Shown here: positions 22,911 through 31,608 of the stretch, in pieces | How positions within the stretch are numbered: the first letter of the stretch is position 1 | Layout of the letters: every line of letters begins with the position of its first letter | Assembly: GCF_000003195.3 (NCBI RefSeq) | Contig: NC_012878.2 | Location: 55,676,629-55,740,628 of the forward strand | Length of the DNA: 64,000 nucleotides | Source: Sorghum bicolor | Taxonomy: Eukaryota; Streptophyta; Magnoliopsida; Poales; Poaceae | Direction: 5' to 3' | Position numbers and translations under genes: made by a program | The notes under the pieces: model-generated | Database searches by the model: none | The model's input: the letters and a program-made list of their open reading frames with translations, nothing else | Told to the model about the DNA's origin: nothing

Positions 22911-23840
22911 GGATTAAGTCCACTTTTAGCCCCTCAACTATTGACCGAGTTTCATTTTAGCCATCAACTACAAAACCGTCTGTTTTTCACCCTCAACTAC
23001 CAAAACCGGTCACTTTTAGCACCCGGAGAGAGGACAGGGCGGTTTTGAGCCACTTTGAGCGGTTTTTCCTTTTTCTTTTCTATGGTTAAACCTGTGAATT
23101 TCATATTGAATTGTTTGAGCATGGTAAATTCATCAAATGTTTTGGATAGCCTTGTCATGATGTTCTCTATACAGAAAAAATGTGAAACTATAAAAGTAAG
23201 TATTTTTTGGATGCTAAAAAATTAGCTCTTTTAATTAATAAATACATGTTCTATGATTTTTGTAGGATAATATATATATCCTATGATCATGAAACTTTTT
23301 GTGTAACTGTTTAAGATTAATTTAATGATGTTTGCTTATGTCTCTAATTTATATGTAATTAATAAAGCATATAAATTAGGGATATAAGCAAACATCATCA
23401 AATTAATCTCAAACTTTTTGTGAAGGTCTATCTTAGTATAAAACAGTTATGCAAAAAGTTTCATGATCATAGGATATATATATATTATCCTACAAAAATC
23501 AGAACATACGTTTATTAATTAAAAGAGCTAATTTTTAGCATAAAAACACTACTTATTTTTATAGTTTCATATTTTTCCTTCATAGAAAACATCATGACAA
23601 GGCTACCCAAAACATTTGATGAATTTACCATGCTCAAACAATTCACTATGAAATTCACAATTTTAACCATAGAAAAGAAAAAGGAAAAACCGCTCAAAGT
23701 GCTTAAAACCGCCCTGTCCTCTCTCTGGGTGCTAAAAGTGACCGGTTTTGATAGTTGAGGGTGAAAAACAGACGGTTTTATAGTTAAGGGCTAAAATTAT
23801 ACTCGGCCAATAGTTGAGAGGCTAAAAATAGACTTAATCC
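22911..23840. mobile_element. Foldback Mutator-like element (long inverted repeat)
   Basis: The 930-bp element is almost wholly palindromic. The arms start GGATTAAGTCCACTTTTAGC and end TAAAAATAGACTTAATCC, and they remain complementary to the centre near 23365, giving arms of roughly 450 bp. It is flanked by perfect 9-bp repeats TTTTTTAAA (22902-22910, 23841-23849). A 9-bp target duplication with long inverted repeats fits the Mutator superfamily. No transposase is present; short open frames in the arms mirror each other. Confidence 0.9.
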
Positions 23841-23934
23841 TTTTTTAAACCTAGTTAATCCATAATTAAACAATAATTACTAAATATAAACAAAAATACT
23901 ATAATAAGTAAAATCAAAATTTTTCTCTAACTAA

Positions 23935-24168
23935 GGCCTTGTTTAGTTTCCAAAAACTACCAAAAATTTTCAAGATTCCCCGTCACATCGAATCTTACAA
24001 CACATGCATGAAGTATTAAATATAGATAAAAATAAAAACTAATTACACAGTTTACCTGTAAATCGCGAGAGGAATCTTTTGACCCTAGTTAGTGGATAAT
24101 ATTTGCCACAAACAAACGAAAGTGCTACAGTACTCGAGGCCAAAATTTTTTGCAAACTGAACAAGGCC
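23935..24168. mobile_element. Tourist-like MITE, copy 9, nested in the end of copy 8
   Basis: The ends are GGCCTTGTTTAGTTTCC and GAACAAGGCC, with TAA on both sides. Removing it restores the right terminus of copy 8. Confidence 0.9.
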
Positions 24169-24427
24169 TAAACAAGGCCTAATGGGTTGAATATAGACCC
24201 TCAAAATTACTATCGGACGGCACAGATAAGCAACGAGTTTGTTCGGAAGATACGAATCCGTGCCTGCAAGTTGCCACAAATCTGACTGCAAGATTGGGCC
24301 CTCATTTCCAAGCTCCAAGCCTCGCCGCCGCCGCCGCCGCCGCGGGCGACTATGCCATTGTCGACCCCGCTCTCACTCTCCTCCGCCGCCGTCGCTCGTC
24401 TCCGGCGACCCGCGAATTACCTTGCTC

Positions 24428-27064
24428 ATGTTAAGGTCTCTCTCTTTCCTCCTACTCCACTCATCGCTCCACTCCAGGCAGAGCCCATCTAGACTCCTCT
24501 CTTCTGCCGCCTCCTCCCGTGGTACCCTAGGCGGCCGCGCGCATGGAACCGTCTCTGCCGTACTGGAGATCGTCGGCCCCATCGAGCTTCTGTTCCCGGC
24601 CTTCGAGGCGCGCCTCTATGTGCGCCTCGTGCGGCGCTGCGCGCGCGGCGCGCTCGCCGCGGGCGCCGCCGCTGCCCACGCGCACATCGTCAAACGAGGA
24701 TTTGCGTGCGACATGCTCGTATCCAACGTCCTGCTGGATTCTTACGCCAAAGGAGGCTCTCTTGCGGCCGGACGCCAGCTGTTCGACGAAATGCCACACA
24801 GGGACGTCGTGTCCTGGTGTACCGTCATTTCCGCGCACGTTAGCCGCGGGATCTTCGTCGAGGCCATCGGATTATTTAAGGACTTATTGTCCTCTGATCA
24901 GGTGAAGCCAAATCAGTTTGTCATCTCATCCGTACTGAACGCCTGTGCCAGGTTGGGTGTCATGGAGCTTGGGCTCATGGTGCATGCATTGGTGGTCAAG
25001 TGTGGCTTGGGTGTCGATAGGTTTGTAGAAGTTGGATTAGTGGACATGTATGCGAAATGTGGCAACACGGGTGATGCTTTTAGGCTGTTCAATGAGATTC
25101 CGATGAAGGGCTCTGTTGCTTGGAATGCAATGATTTATGGTTTTGTCGAGAATGGTTGTTTAGTGGAGGCTGCTGAGCTTTTCCGGGATATGCATAAAAT
25201 TGGCATGTCAATGGATGTGGTGACCTTGAGGGTAGTAGCTGGTGTTGCTGCTGTTCTTGGATCATTTGATCTTTCTAGGAACATTCATGTTTATGCTCTT
25301 AAAGTGGGCTTGGGAGTAGACTGTTTTGTTGTGTCTGAACTCATCAAGTCAGCCGGGATGGTAGGTGAAACTCAGTATATTGGAAAGCTTGTTGCTGCAG
25401 TTAGAAAGCGTGACGGATCTTTGTATTCTTTGGCTATTTCAAGCTATCACTCAAATGGTTGTCAGGATGAAGCAGTGAAACTTGCAGAAAGGTTTCTTTC
25501 TTCAGGTCTCAGCTTAAGGGAAGGAGACATGGTTACAGTGGTAGGCATATGTCAAATAGAAGAGGAGGTTCGACAAATGCATGCTTTTACTCTGAAAACC
25601 GGAGGCTTCTGTTATACTAACGTATGCAATGCCCTTATGTCAGTATATTCTGAACTTGGATCACTGATGTGTGCGGAATCAATCTTCAAAACTATGCAAT
25701 CACCAGATGTTGTATCATGGTCTGGAGTGATGGCAGGTTGTGTCAAGAACCTCCAATTTGAAAGAGCGTGCAGTTACTTTAGGCAGTTAAGCAACACTGG
25801 AGCACCGCTAGATCAGCATTGTGTTGTTACTGTCATAAATGCATGTACTGGTCTTCAGGACTTGGATAAGGGAAGGCAGATACACTCGTTTGCTCTTAAA
25901 CTTGGGCTACTGCTTGCTGATTTCATCAGTGCATCCCTAGTAAACATGTATGCAAAGTGCCATTGCATTGAGGGTGCTGCTGAGTTATTCACCCATGCAT
26001 TGTTTCCACGGAATTTAGTTGTAACTAATGCCATGCTCTCTGGATATTGCTGGAATTTCCTGCCAGATAAAGCTCTGCTGCTATTTTGCAGGGAATATCA
26101 GTTTGGTCTGTGTCCTGATCGATTCACTTTCTCAACTATTCTTGGTGCATGTTCTGATATAAGAGCAAAGCAGGCTGGCGAGCAGATCCATGGCTACCTT
26201 GTAAAGATTGGTTCTGAAAATCTGGATGTCATTGTTGGAAATGCTATCATAGACCTTTATGTCAAGTGTGGATGCATTTCTAGTGCCTGTAGATTCTTTC
26301 ATAGCATGAAGAGTAGGAACATCAATTCATATGCCATGTTAATGTTGGGTTATATTCAGAACAGATGCAGTGATGAAGCTCTTCATCTTTTCTCTAAGAT
26401 GCAGCACAGTGGACTGCGTGCAAACCGTGTCACCTTTGCAAGAATCTTACGGGGATGTCGCGATCTTTGTGCTATTGATTTAGGAAGACAACTGCATGCT
26501 TCCATCATAAAGATGGGTCTGCTTTCTGATGTATATGTCACAAATGCACTTGTGGGAATGTACAAAGCAACTGACATTCAGACTGAATCAAGAAGAAACT
26601 CTGAAGAAACGTTGACAGGAAATGTTTCAGAACAGGATACCACAGATAGTTTCAGTTCAGAACAAAGCTATGTGAGCAGCACTCTTGAAGAACTTGGACT
26701 GTTCACATTGGATGAAGAGAATGACCATGTAACTTCTGCCAATGCGTGGAAGATCTACACTGGTGCTGCTTCTCAATTCTATGGAACTCCACTTCCCATT
26801 CATGTGGTTGGACATGAATTTGGAATCAATAACAACAATGGGAATAAGCTTTCGCTAAATTACAAGGATTCCAGCTACAAGGGAAATATAAATGGATCTG
26901 TTAAGTTATATAACTTGTTGCAAGAGGACAGCACCAAATCTGATCACTTTGTCGTCATTATTTTTGTTGATAGTAGGAATTTAAAGATGAGGGATGCAAG
27001 ATTTGTTAATGTGGAACCGCTGAAACGATATGGTGATCTCCCAGCACTTGGGTTTCCTCCTTGA
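24428..27064 (+). CDS. PLS-type pentatricopeptide repeat protein with an unusual C-terminal tail
   Basis: This is a single-exon frame. The open frame extends upstream to 24239, but the ATG at 24428 starts MLRSLSFLLLHSSLHSRQ, a good organelle targeting peptide; it gives 878 residues. PPR motifs of P, L and S types run from about residue 80 to ~715 (examples: LLDSYAKGGSLAAGRQLFDE, DVVSWCTVISAHVSRG, GLVDMYAKCGNTGDAFRLF). Such proteins bind organellar RNA for editing, splicing or stability. The expected E/DYW ending is absent. After VTNALVGMYKA the sequence changes to a ~165-residue tail rich in Ser, Asn and acidic residues, ending YGDLPALGFPP, which I do not recognise. Either a rearrangement gave the gene a new 3' end, or this is a degenerating paralogue. 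A run of GCC/CCG triplets lies at ~24310-24342, upstream of this start. Confidence 0.85.
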   Translation: MLRSLSFLLLHSSLHSRQSPSRLLSSAASSRGTLGGRAHGTVSAVLEIVGPIELLFPAFEARLYVRLVRRCARGALAAGAAAAHAHIVKRGFACDMLVSNVLLDSYAKGGSLAAGRQLFDEMPHRDVVSWCTVISAHVSRGIFVEAIGLFKDLLSSDQVKPNQFVISSVLNACARLGVMELGLMVHALVVKCGLGVDRFVEVGLVDMYAKCGNTGDAFRLFNEIPMKGSVAWNAMIYGFVENGCLVEAAELFRDMHKIGMSMDVVTLRVVAGVAAVLGSFDLSRNIHVYALKVGLGVDCFVVSELIKSAGMVGETQYIGKLVAAVRKRDGSLYSLAISSYHSNGCQDEAVKLAERFLSSGLSLREGDMVTVVGICQIEEEVRQMHAFTLKTGGFCYTNVCNALMSVYSELGSLMCAESIFKTMQSPDVVSWSGVMAGCVKNLQFERACSYFRQLSNTGAPLDQHCVVTVINACTGLQDLDKGRQIHSFALKLGLLLADFISASLVNMYAKCHCIEGAAELFTHALFPRNLVVTNAMLSGYCWNFLPDKALLLFCREYQFGLCPDRFTFSTILGACSDIRAKQAGEQIHGYLVKIGSENLDVIVGNAIIDLYVKCGCISSACRFFHSMKSRNINSYAMLMLGYIQNRCSDEALHLFSKMQHSGLRANRVTFARILRGCRDLCAIDLGRQLHASIIKMGLLSDVYVTNALVGMYKATDIQTESRRNSEETLTGNVSEQDTTDSFSSEQSYVSSTLEELGLFTLDEENDHVTSANAWKIYTGAASQFYGTPLPIHVVGHEFGINNNNGNKLSLNYKDSSYKGNINGSVKLYNLLQEDSTKSDHFVVIIFVDSRNLKMRDARFVNVEPLKRYGDLPALGFPP

Positions 27065-27939
27065 CAAACTATAGTGCGGTATCAGAATTATGAAGTGGAC
27101 ATGTTATTCTTCATTCGGCAAAACTGAACTGCCATGTTAACCTATTGGCATGCATGGACAACCAACTATGACCATAGATCAGAGTCCATGCATCAGCAAC
27201 TTCTCAGATCGACTCAAGTGTTATGAGGCTCACATGGTGCTGGATGGCTCAATTGCATGGAAAAATAGATCAGAACAATAATCAATTGGTATGATACAAG
27301 TGGCTAGCCCTTGCCCCTTTTTTTGTTGAACTTGTTTGTTTTCAACTTTCAGTATTGGTGAACAAGTAATTATTTTCGGTCAATTTCTTTGGTGCAGGAT
27401 ACACGTTACTCAAACCTTTTGAAGTGGGTGAAATTTGGATAGGAAAAATCAGCTTCAGCTTCGAACATTGATGTGAGTTAAGGTTCATGAAGTTTGCTGG
27501 GACAAAGTTTGACTGTGTTTCCGCATGGCTTCTGCCTATATCTTGCTGCTATTCCCTCTTGTACTGTATAAGTTCTGTTTTAGTCGATTCCAGTTGTAAT
27601 ATCCGTTAGTCATAAAAACATGTTGTAGGACAAGATTTGGTCAAACCTTAAAATGTACATACATCTAGCTTTAAAATTGTTTAGTTTGGAAACATGTAAG
27701 ATATGTGTGTAGATTTGTATTGGAAAATACTTGCAAAATCTCATAAATTTAAAGGGTTCTTAAGAATACTTTCTAGAAGATATTAGTGATCAAGGATATT
27801 TTTTAGACATGCATAGAAGATCATGCGTAGTCAAATGTGACAAGTACTTTTGACCCAATGGTAGTATCAATATATATCGTGTAATGCAAAAAGAAGTTGA
27901 CTCATGCAGTTACTTTGCATCATTTGCTAATATCCACCA
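27065..27939. other. 3' flank of the first PPR gene
   Basis: No gene is seen. A possible 3' UTR extends to about 27650. A short spliced-looking boundary (GGTGCAG at ~27390) could be a 3' UTR intron, but nothing confirms it. Confidence 0.4.
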
Positions 27940-28724
27940 GCCCTGTTCATGGTTTGGTTACAACCTGGGCAACCCGCCAAACCAACCCAGCTAAACTGTT
28001 CTTAACAGATTATGCAGGCTAGCAATTTTTAACCAGTTAAACCAGTCAGGTAGAAGTGAGAGCAGTAACTAACGATGTGCTTCAGTCTACGGTGGAGGAG
28101 AGCAGGGCTGCTACGTTGGCTGTGGAGGTGAGCTGGGAGATGCTTGACAAGTCATGATTCTTCGTCCTAGGCTCAGCACTCTTCTCGTATGTGTTCATGG
28201 TGCCCAGTGGTCTGGCCTTGGTGGTGAAGAAACAACTGGAGGTACGGTAGCGTCACTGCCACAGATAGCCATGGCAACCGCCGAGTGCCGTTGCCATCCT
28301 CTGGCGAGATGGCCACAGTATTTCGTTCCTCTGCATCGTGTATTCTCATCGGCTACAGCTTTGCCATCACGGTGTGGTGTATGTGCAAGAGTTGTTGGAC
28401 TTAGCAGCATTCGTCATCACCACCTCCTTGTTCTCACTGCGCTCCTCATGTGCTGCCTTCTTCCTTGGACGCAGCGAGAAACTTGTCATGCTGGAGAAGG
28501 CTGCCAGCGAGAGGCTGTTTGCAGGCTAGCGTGTGCAGGCTCCTGTCCTCAGATACGCGTTCATCTGCCATGCGGCCAAGATCATGCTGCCTGCTACCGC
28601 TAGGACGGCCTCCTCAATTTCTGGTTTCAAACTGAAACCTCACAAACCGACCTTCCTAAACTGTAATCATACAGTTTGGTTTGAGAAACTGCCTAAACCC
28701 ATGTTAAACCGCCGTTGAATAGGC
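27940..28724. mobile_element. hAT-like non-autonomous element with GC-rich cargo
   Basis: Perfect 8-bp repeats ATCCACCA flank the element (27932-27939 and 28725-28732). The termini GCCCTGTTCATGG and TTGAATAGGC are imperfect inverted copies, and sub-terminal GGTTTGGTT / AAACCGACC motifs are repeated near both ends. The centre (about 28080-28600) is GC-rich with overlapping open frames on both strands and may be a captured gene fragment that I cannot identify. There is no transposase. Confidence 0.7.
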
Positions 28725-28732
28725 ATCCACCA

Positions 28733-29359
28733 ACTCTGTTGGACTATCAAATCTTAAAATCATGTGAGTAGAAAAAAAATCAAGTGACAATTAGCTTAAG
28801 AACACTGTCTTAGTCAACATTTCCTATATGGCTTCTTTTTGGTTGTGGTTCATTCATCAACACTGAGACATGGTTTTGACACTCCAACACTAAATGTGTC
28901 ATTGCTTTTGTTTTGCACTTGTCAAGGTGTGGGTTTGATAGCTGATGATCAACAATATTGTGTATTCCAGCTAAGGCCTACTAGTTCCTGTGTAGGTTCA
29001 ATGTATAGTAAATGGAATTGCAAATAATTTGTATACTGAAGAAGTATAGCCACAAAATCTGTTTCCTTGTAATTTCTTCTGGCTATTCCAATTCTAGGTT
29101 CTGACTTCTGGTTGTTCAAGCCTGACATCATATACTTCACATGACTGGTGTATTCATTTCTACTTAGCTCATCTTTGTTTTGTTTCGATAGGTACTGGCA
29201 TCGACCTTTCGTGAAATGAATATTACAGAAGGAGCAACATTGAACTTCAATGTATGTTTGTCCACTCCCCTACATTTGTATTTCTTTTCTAACTTATCTT
29301 TTGTCCGAATTTGGTGTTCTTCCTGTAAGTTCAACTACAATTGGTATCAGAAAGCTGAT
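28733..29359. other. Intergenic sequence, possible non-coding exon
   Basis: No protein gene is seen. A short block at ~29191-29250, bounded by TTTCGATAG and GTATGTTTG, could be an exon of an unrecognised transcript. At ~29332-29355 the sequence TTGGTATCAGAAAGC resembles a retrotransposon primer-binding site. Confidence 0.35.
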
Positions 29360-29604
29360 CAGGGCCGACGGGCTGATAGTTCGGCCCAGTTATCTTTATA
29401 AGTTTAATTATCTTTGTATTTGCAATTTATATTAGTCCTAGATAGGTTATTTAGCAAAAGAGGTGAAGTAGAAGGGACATAAATATCTGTAGACTATATA
29501 ATCAAGCAATGAATTATGAAGAAACAATTCTAGTCTCCCTCAATCTCTTAAGCTCTTGGCAAAGCATAAGGCCTAGTTATCCCAAAATACCCATCTCCAT
29601 AACA
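29360..29604 (+). repeat. 5' LTR (5'-truncated)
   Basis: It matches the 3' LTR from CAGGGCCGAC onward through TATCTTTATAAGTTTAATTA and the shared end TAAGGCCTAGTTATCCCAAA. The first ~24 bases of the 3' LTR have no counterpart here. Confidence 0.85.
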
Positions 29605-29911
29605 TCTGGTATCTAGAGTCCAGCGATCCTCTTCCATCAGCCGGATCCTCTAGCACCTCCGATCCTCCATCAGCCGGATCCTCTAGCACCTCCGATCCTC
29701 CATCAGTCGTTTCAAAAAAAAAAAGACAGATATCGATCCAGATCGCCGCGTCGCCTACCTCATCCATCATGCCGCGCCGCCACAGCAACGCCACCAGCCG
29801 CCGCCGCACCCCCATCACTACCATTCGCCGCCGCCGCAATCATCGATCCAGATCTGCCGCAACCCCCCGTCGCCACCCCACCACACACCGCCGCCACCAC
29901 GCTTTGCCTTG

Positions 29912-30715
29912 ATGCACTTCCCTAAATTTGCGGGGAAATATGATCCTGTGGCCTTCGTCAACCAGTGCGACTCCTACTTCCGCCGAGAGCGCATCATGGA
30001 GGAAGAAAAGGTATGGCTGGTTTCCTGTAATTTGGAAGATGACGCCCGGGTTTGGTTCCTCCAAGTCCAGCACGATGAAGGCACCCCGGCATGGCGTCGC
30101 TTCACCGAGCTCCTGCACCTGCGCTTCAAATCGCCCCCATGCCCCAACCTGCTCCATCAGGTATCCCTTGGTGTTGACAACACCCTACGCATCCTTGCTG
30201 ATGTGTCCACACAGCTGGATCGCCTCAGGGTGCGTCTCCAGGCGAAGGACAAGGAGGAACATGAACGTCGAGCGGCTGTACGCCTCCGGGCAGCAGCACG
30301 GGGACTCCTGGCACGCCGCCAAGCGCAGGCTTTTCATGCAACAAAAGCATCTAAGGAGCAAGCAGCGGTGCGCCTACAAGCATCAGTGTGAGGATTTCTT
30401 GTCCGTCGCATGGTGCGGATGAGACGCATGTTCCTCATTTCGGCACGCTGGCAAATCACAGCCGGCTCGTCTGTTCTTCCTGTGACGTTCCAGGTCTGGT
30501 GTCTTCCAGCAACAACCATGGCAACGCAGCGACCAGCACCACCGGCGGTTCAACCTGTGCCACGAATTGCAGTGGCCATCTCATCTGTTCAGGCGCCCAA
30601 CGGACTCGTTGGCTGCTACGTCCTCCTCTTTTCAGCCCACGCGACGCTAGTTGTTGGGTCTTTCCCATGGGATCCAGGACGCTCTCGGCACCTTCCTCGA
30701 CCACTATCACTGTAG
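29912..30715 (+). pseudogene. Gag-like ORF with IQ-type motifs and an internal stop
   Basis: The N-terminal part (HFPKFAGKYDPVAFVNQC, FFRRERI-like, RVWFLQVQHDEGTPAWRRF, LHLRFKSPP) is a plant Ty3-type gag (retrotrans_gag) domain. After a coiled stretch come two motifs of IQ type, AAVRLRAAARGLLARRQ and AAVRLQASV-stop-GFLVRR. The stop at 30389-30391 is TGA where the first motif and the consensus suggest Arg (CGA); the frame stays open for another ~108 codons to 30715. Start uncertain: 29912 is the first in-frame ATG, but the frame is open further upstream. Confidence 0.7.
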
Positions 30716-30750
30716 CTCGAGGACGAGCTGGTCCTCAAGGGAGGAGGAGA

Positions 30751-31025
30751 TGTCATGGGCAGCCAACAGGCAGCCAGGGCCGACAGGCTGATAGTTCGGC
30801 CCAGTTATCTTTATAAATTTAATTATCTTTGTATTTGCAATTTATATTAGTCCCAGATAGATTATTTAGCAAAAGATGTGAAGTAGAAGGGACATAAATA
30901 TCTGTAGACTCTATTGATATAATCAAGTAATGAATTATGAAGAAACAATTCTAGTCTCCCCCAACCTCTCAAGCTCTTGGCAAAGCATAAGGCCTAGTTA
31001 TCCCAAAATATCCATCACCATTACA
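30751..31025 (+). repeat. 3' LTR
   Basis: It starts TGTCATGGGCAGCC directly after the polypurine tract and ends CACCATTACA. It is 275 bp long and matches the 5' LTR over ~245 bp. Confidence 0.85.
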
Positions 31026-31367
31026 CATCAGCCATATGATTACTGATGCCTTGCTTCTGCCAATTATGCATTTATGCTGTGCCTATTTGGTGGTACTAGA
31101 TGCCTTAAGTTATGTAAACCAAAAGGAAGCATTGCAGCTTGAAACTATACTCGTTGAACGGTTTTTTAATCATCTTGCACTGTGTGTCTCATGCAGATAG
31201 AACAACATTTTCCTTAAATAGAGAATCTCATGTTAACACACTTTGCTTGTTCATCAGGGCCTGGAAGAAGAATAGAAGACACCCACAGCACCACTCGGTG
31301 AAATAGCACTACTATTGAACTGCACGTGTCTGAATCAAGAAACTTCGAGGCTTTTTTGCTTTTACAT
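31026..31367. other. Intergenic sequence
   Basis: Nothing recognisable between the LTR retrotransposon and the next MITE. Confidence 0.5.
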
Positions 31368-31608
31368 GGCCTTGTTTAGTTCTCAAAAAAATTTGCAAAA
31401 TTTTTCAGATTTCCCGTCACATCGAATCTTATGGTACATGCATGGAGCATTATTAATAGATAAAAAATAACTAATTATACAGTTTATTTGTAATTTGCAA
31501 GACAAATCTTTTGAGTCTAGTTAGTCCATAATTGAACGATATTTGTCAAATACAAACGAAAGTGCTACAGTGTTTATTTTGCAAAATTTTTTGGAACTAA
31601 ACAAGGCC
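31368..31608. mobile_element. Tourist-like MITE, copy 10
   Basis: The ends are GGCCTTGTTTAGTTC and GGAACTAAACAAGGCC. The flanking triplets (CAT, TAG) do not match. Confidence 0.85.

Larger units (their letters stand above)
22779..24179. mobile_element. Tourist-like MITE, copy 8, split by two later insertions
   Basis: The left end is GGCCTTGTTTAAATTTTC and the right end, after a nested copy, is TAAACAAGGCC. TAA flanks both sides (22776-22778 and 24180-24182). The element is interrupted by a foldback MULE (22911-23840) and, within its right terminus, by another MITE (23935-24168). Confidence 0.9.
29360..31025 (+). mobile_element. Short non-autonomous LTR retrotransposon (Ty3-like gag)
   Basis: Two direct repeats flank a ~1.1-kb interior: 29360-29604 (5' LTR, missing its first ~24 bp) and 30751-31025 (3' LTR, starting TGTCATGGGC and ending CACCATTACA). 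The interior begins TCTGGTATCTAGAG, which resembles a primer-binding site for initiator tRNA-Met, and ends in the polypurine tract AAGGGAGGAGGAGA just before the 3' LTR. Only a gag-like frame is present; there is no protease, reverse transcriptase or integrase. The LTRs differ at a number of positions, so the insertion is not very young. Confidence 0.85.

Noticed and set aside
23515..23697. Short open frame in the foldback MULE as a peptide gene
   Set aside because: It lies in one arm of a palindrome with a mirrored counterpart in the other arm and no homology that I can see.
24239..24427. N-terminal extension of the first PPR protein from ATG 24239
   Set aside because: The added 63 residues are an Arg/Pro-rich translation of a CCG repeat and would bury the good targeting peptide that starts at 24428.
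28154..28603. 149-residue open frame inside the hAT-like element
   Set aside because: Several overlapping frames exist on both strands, none has a recognisable domain, and it lies wholly inside a transposon.
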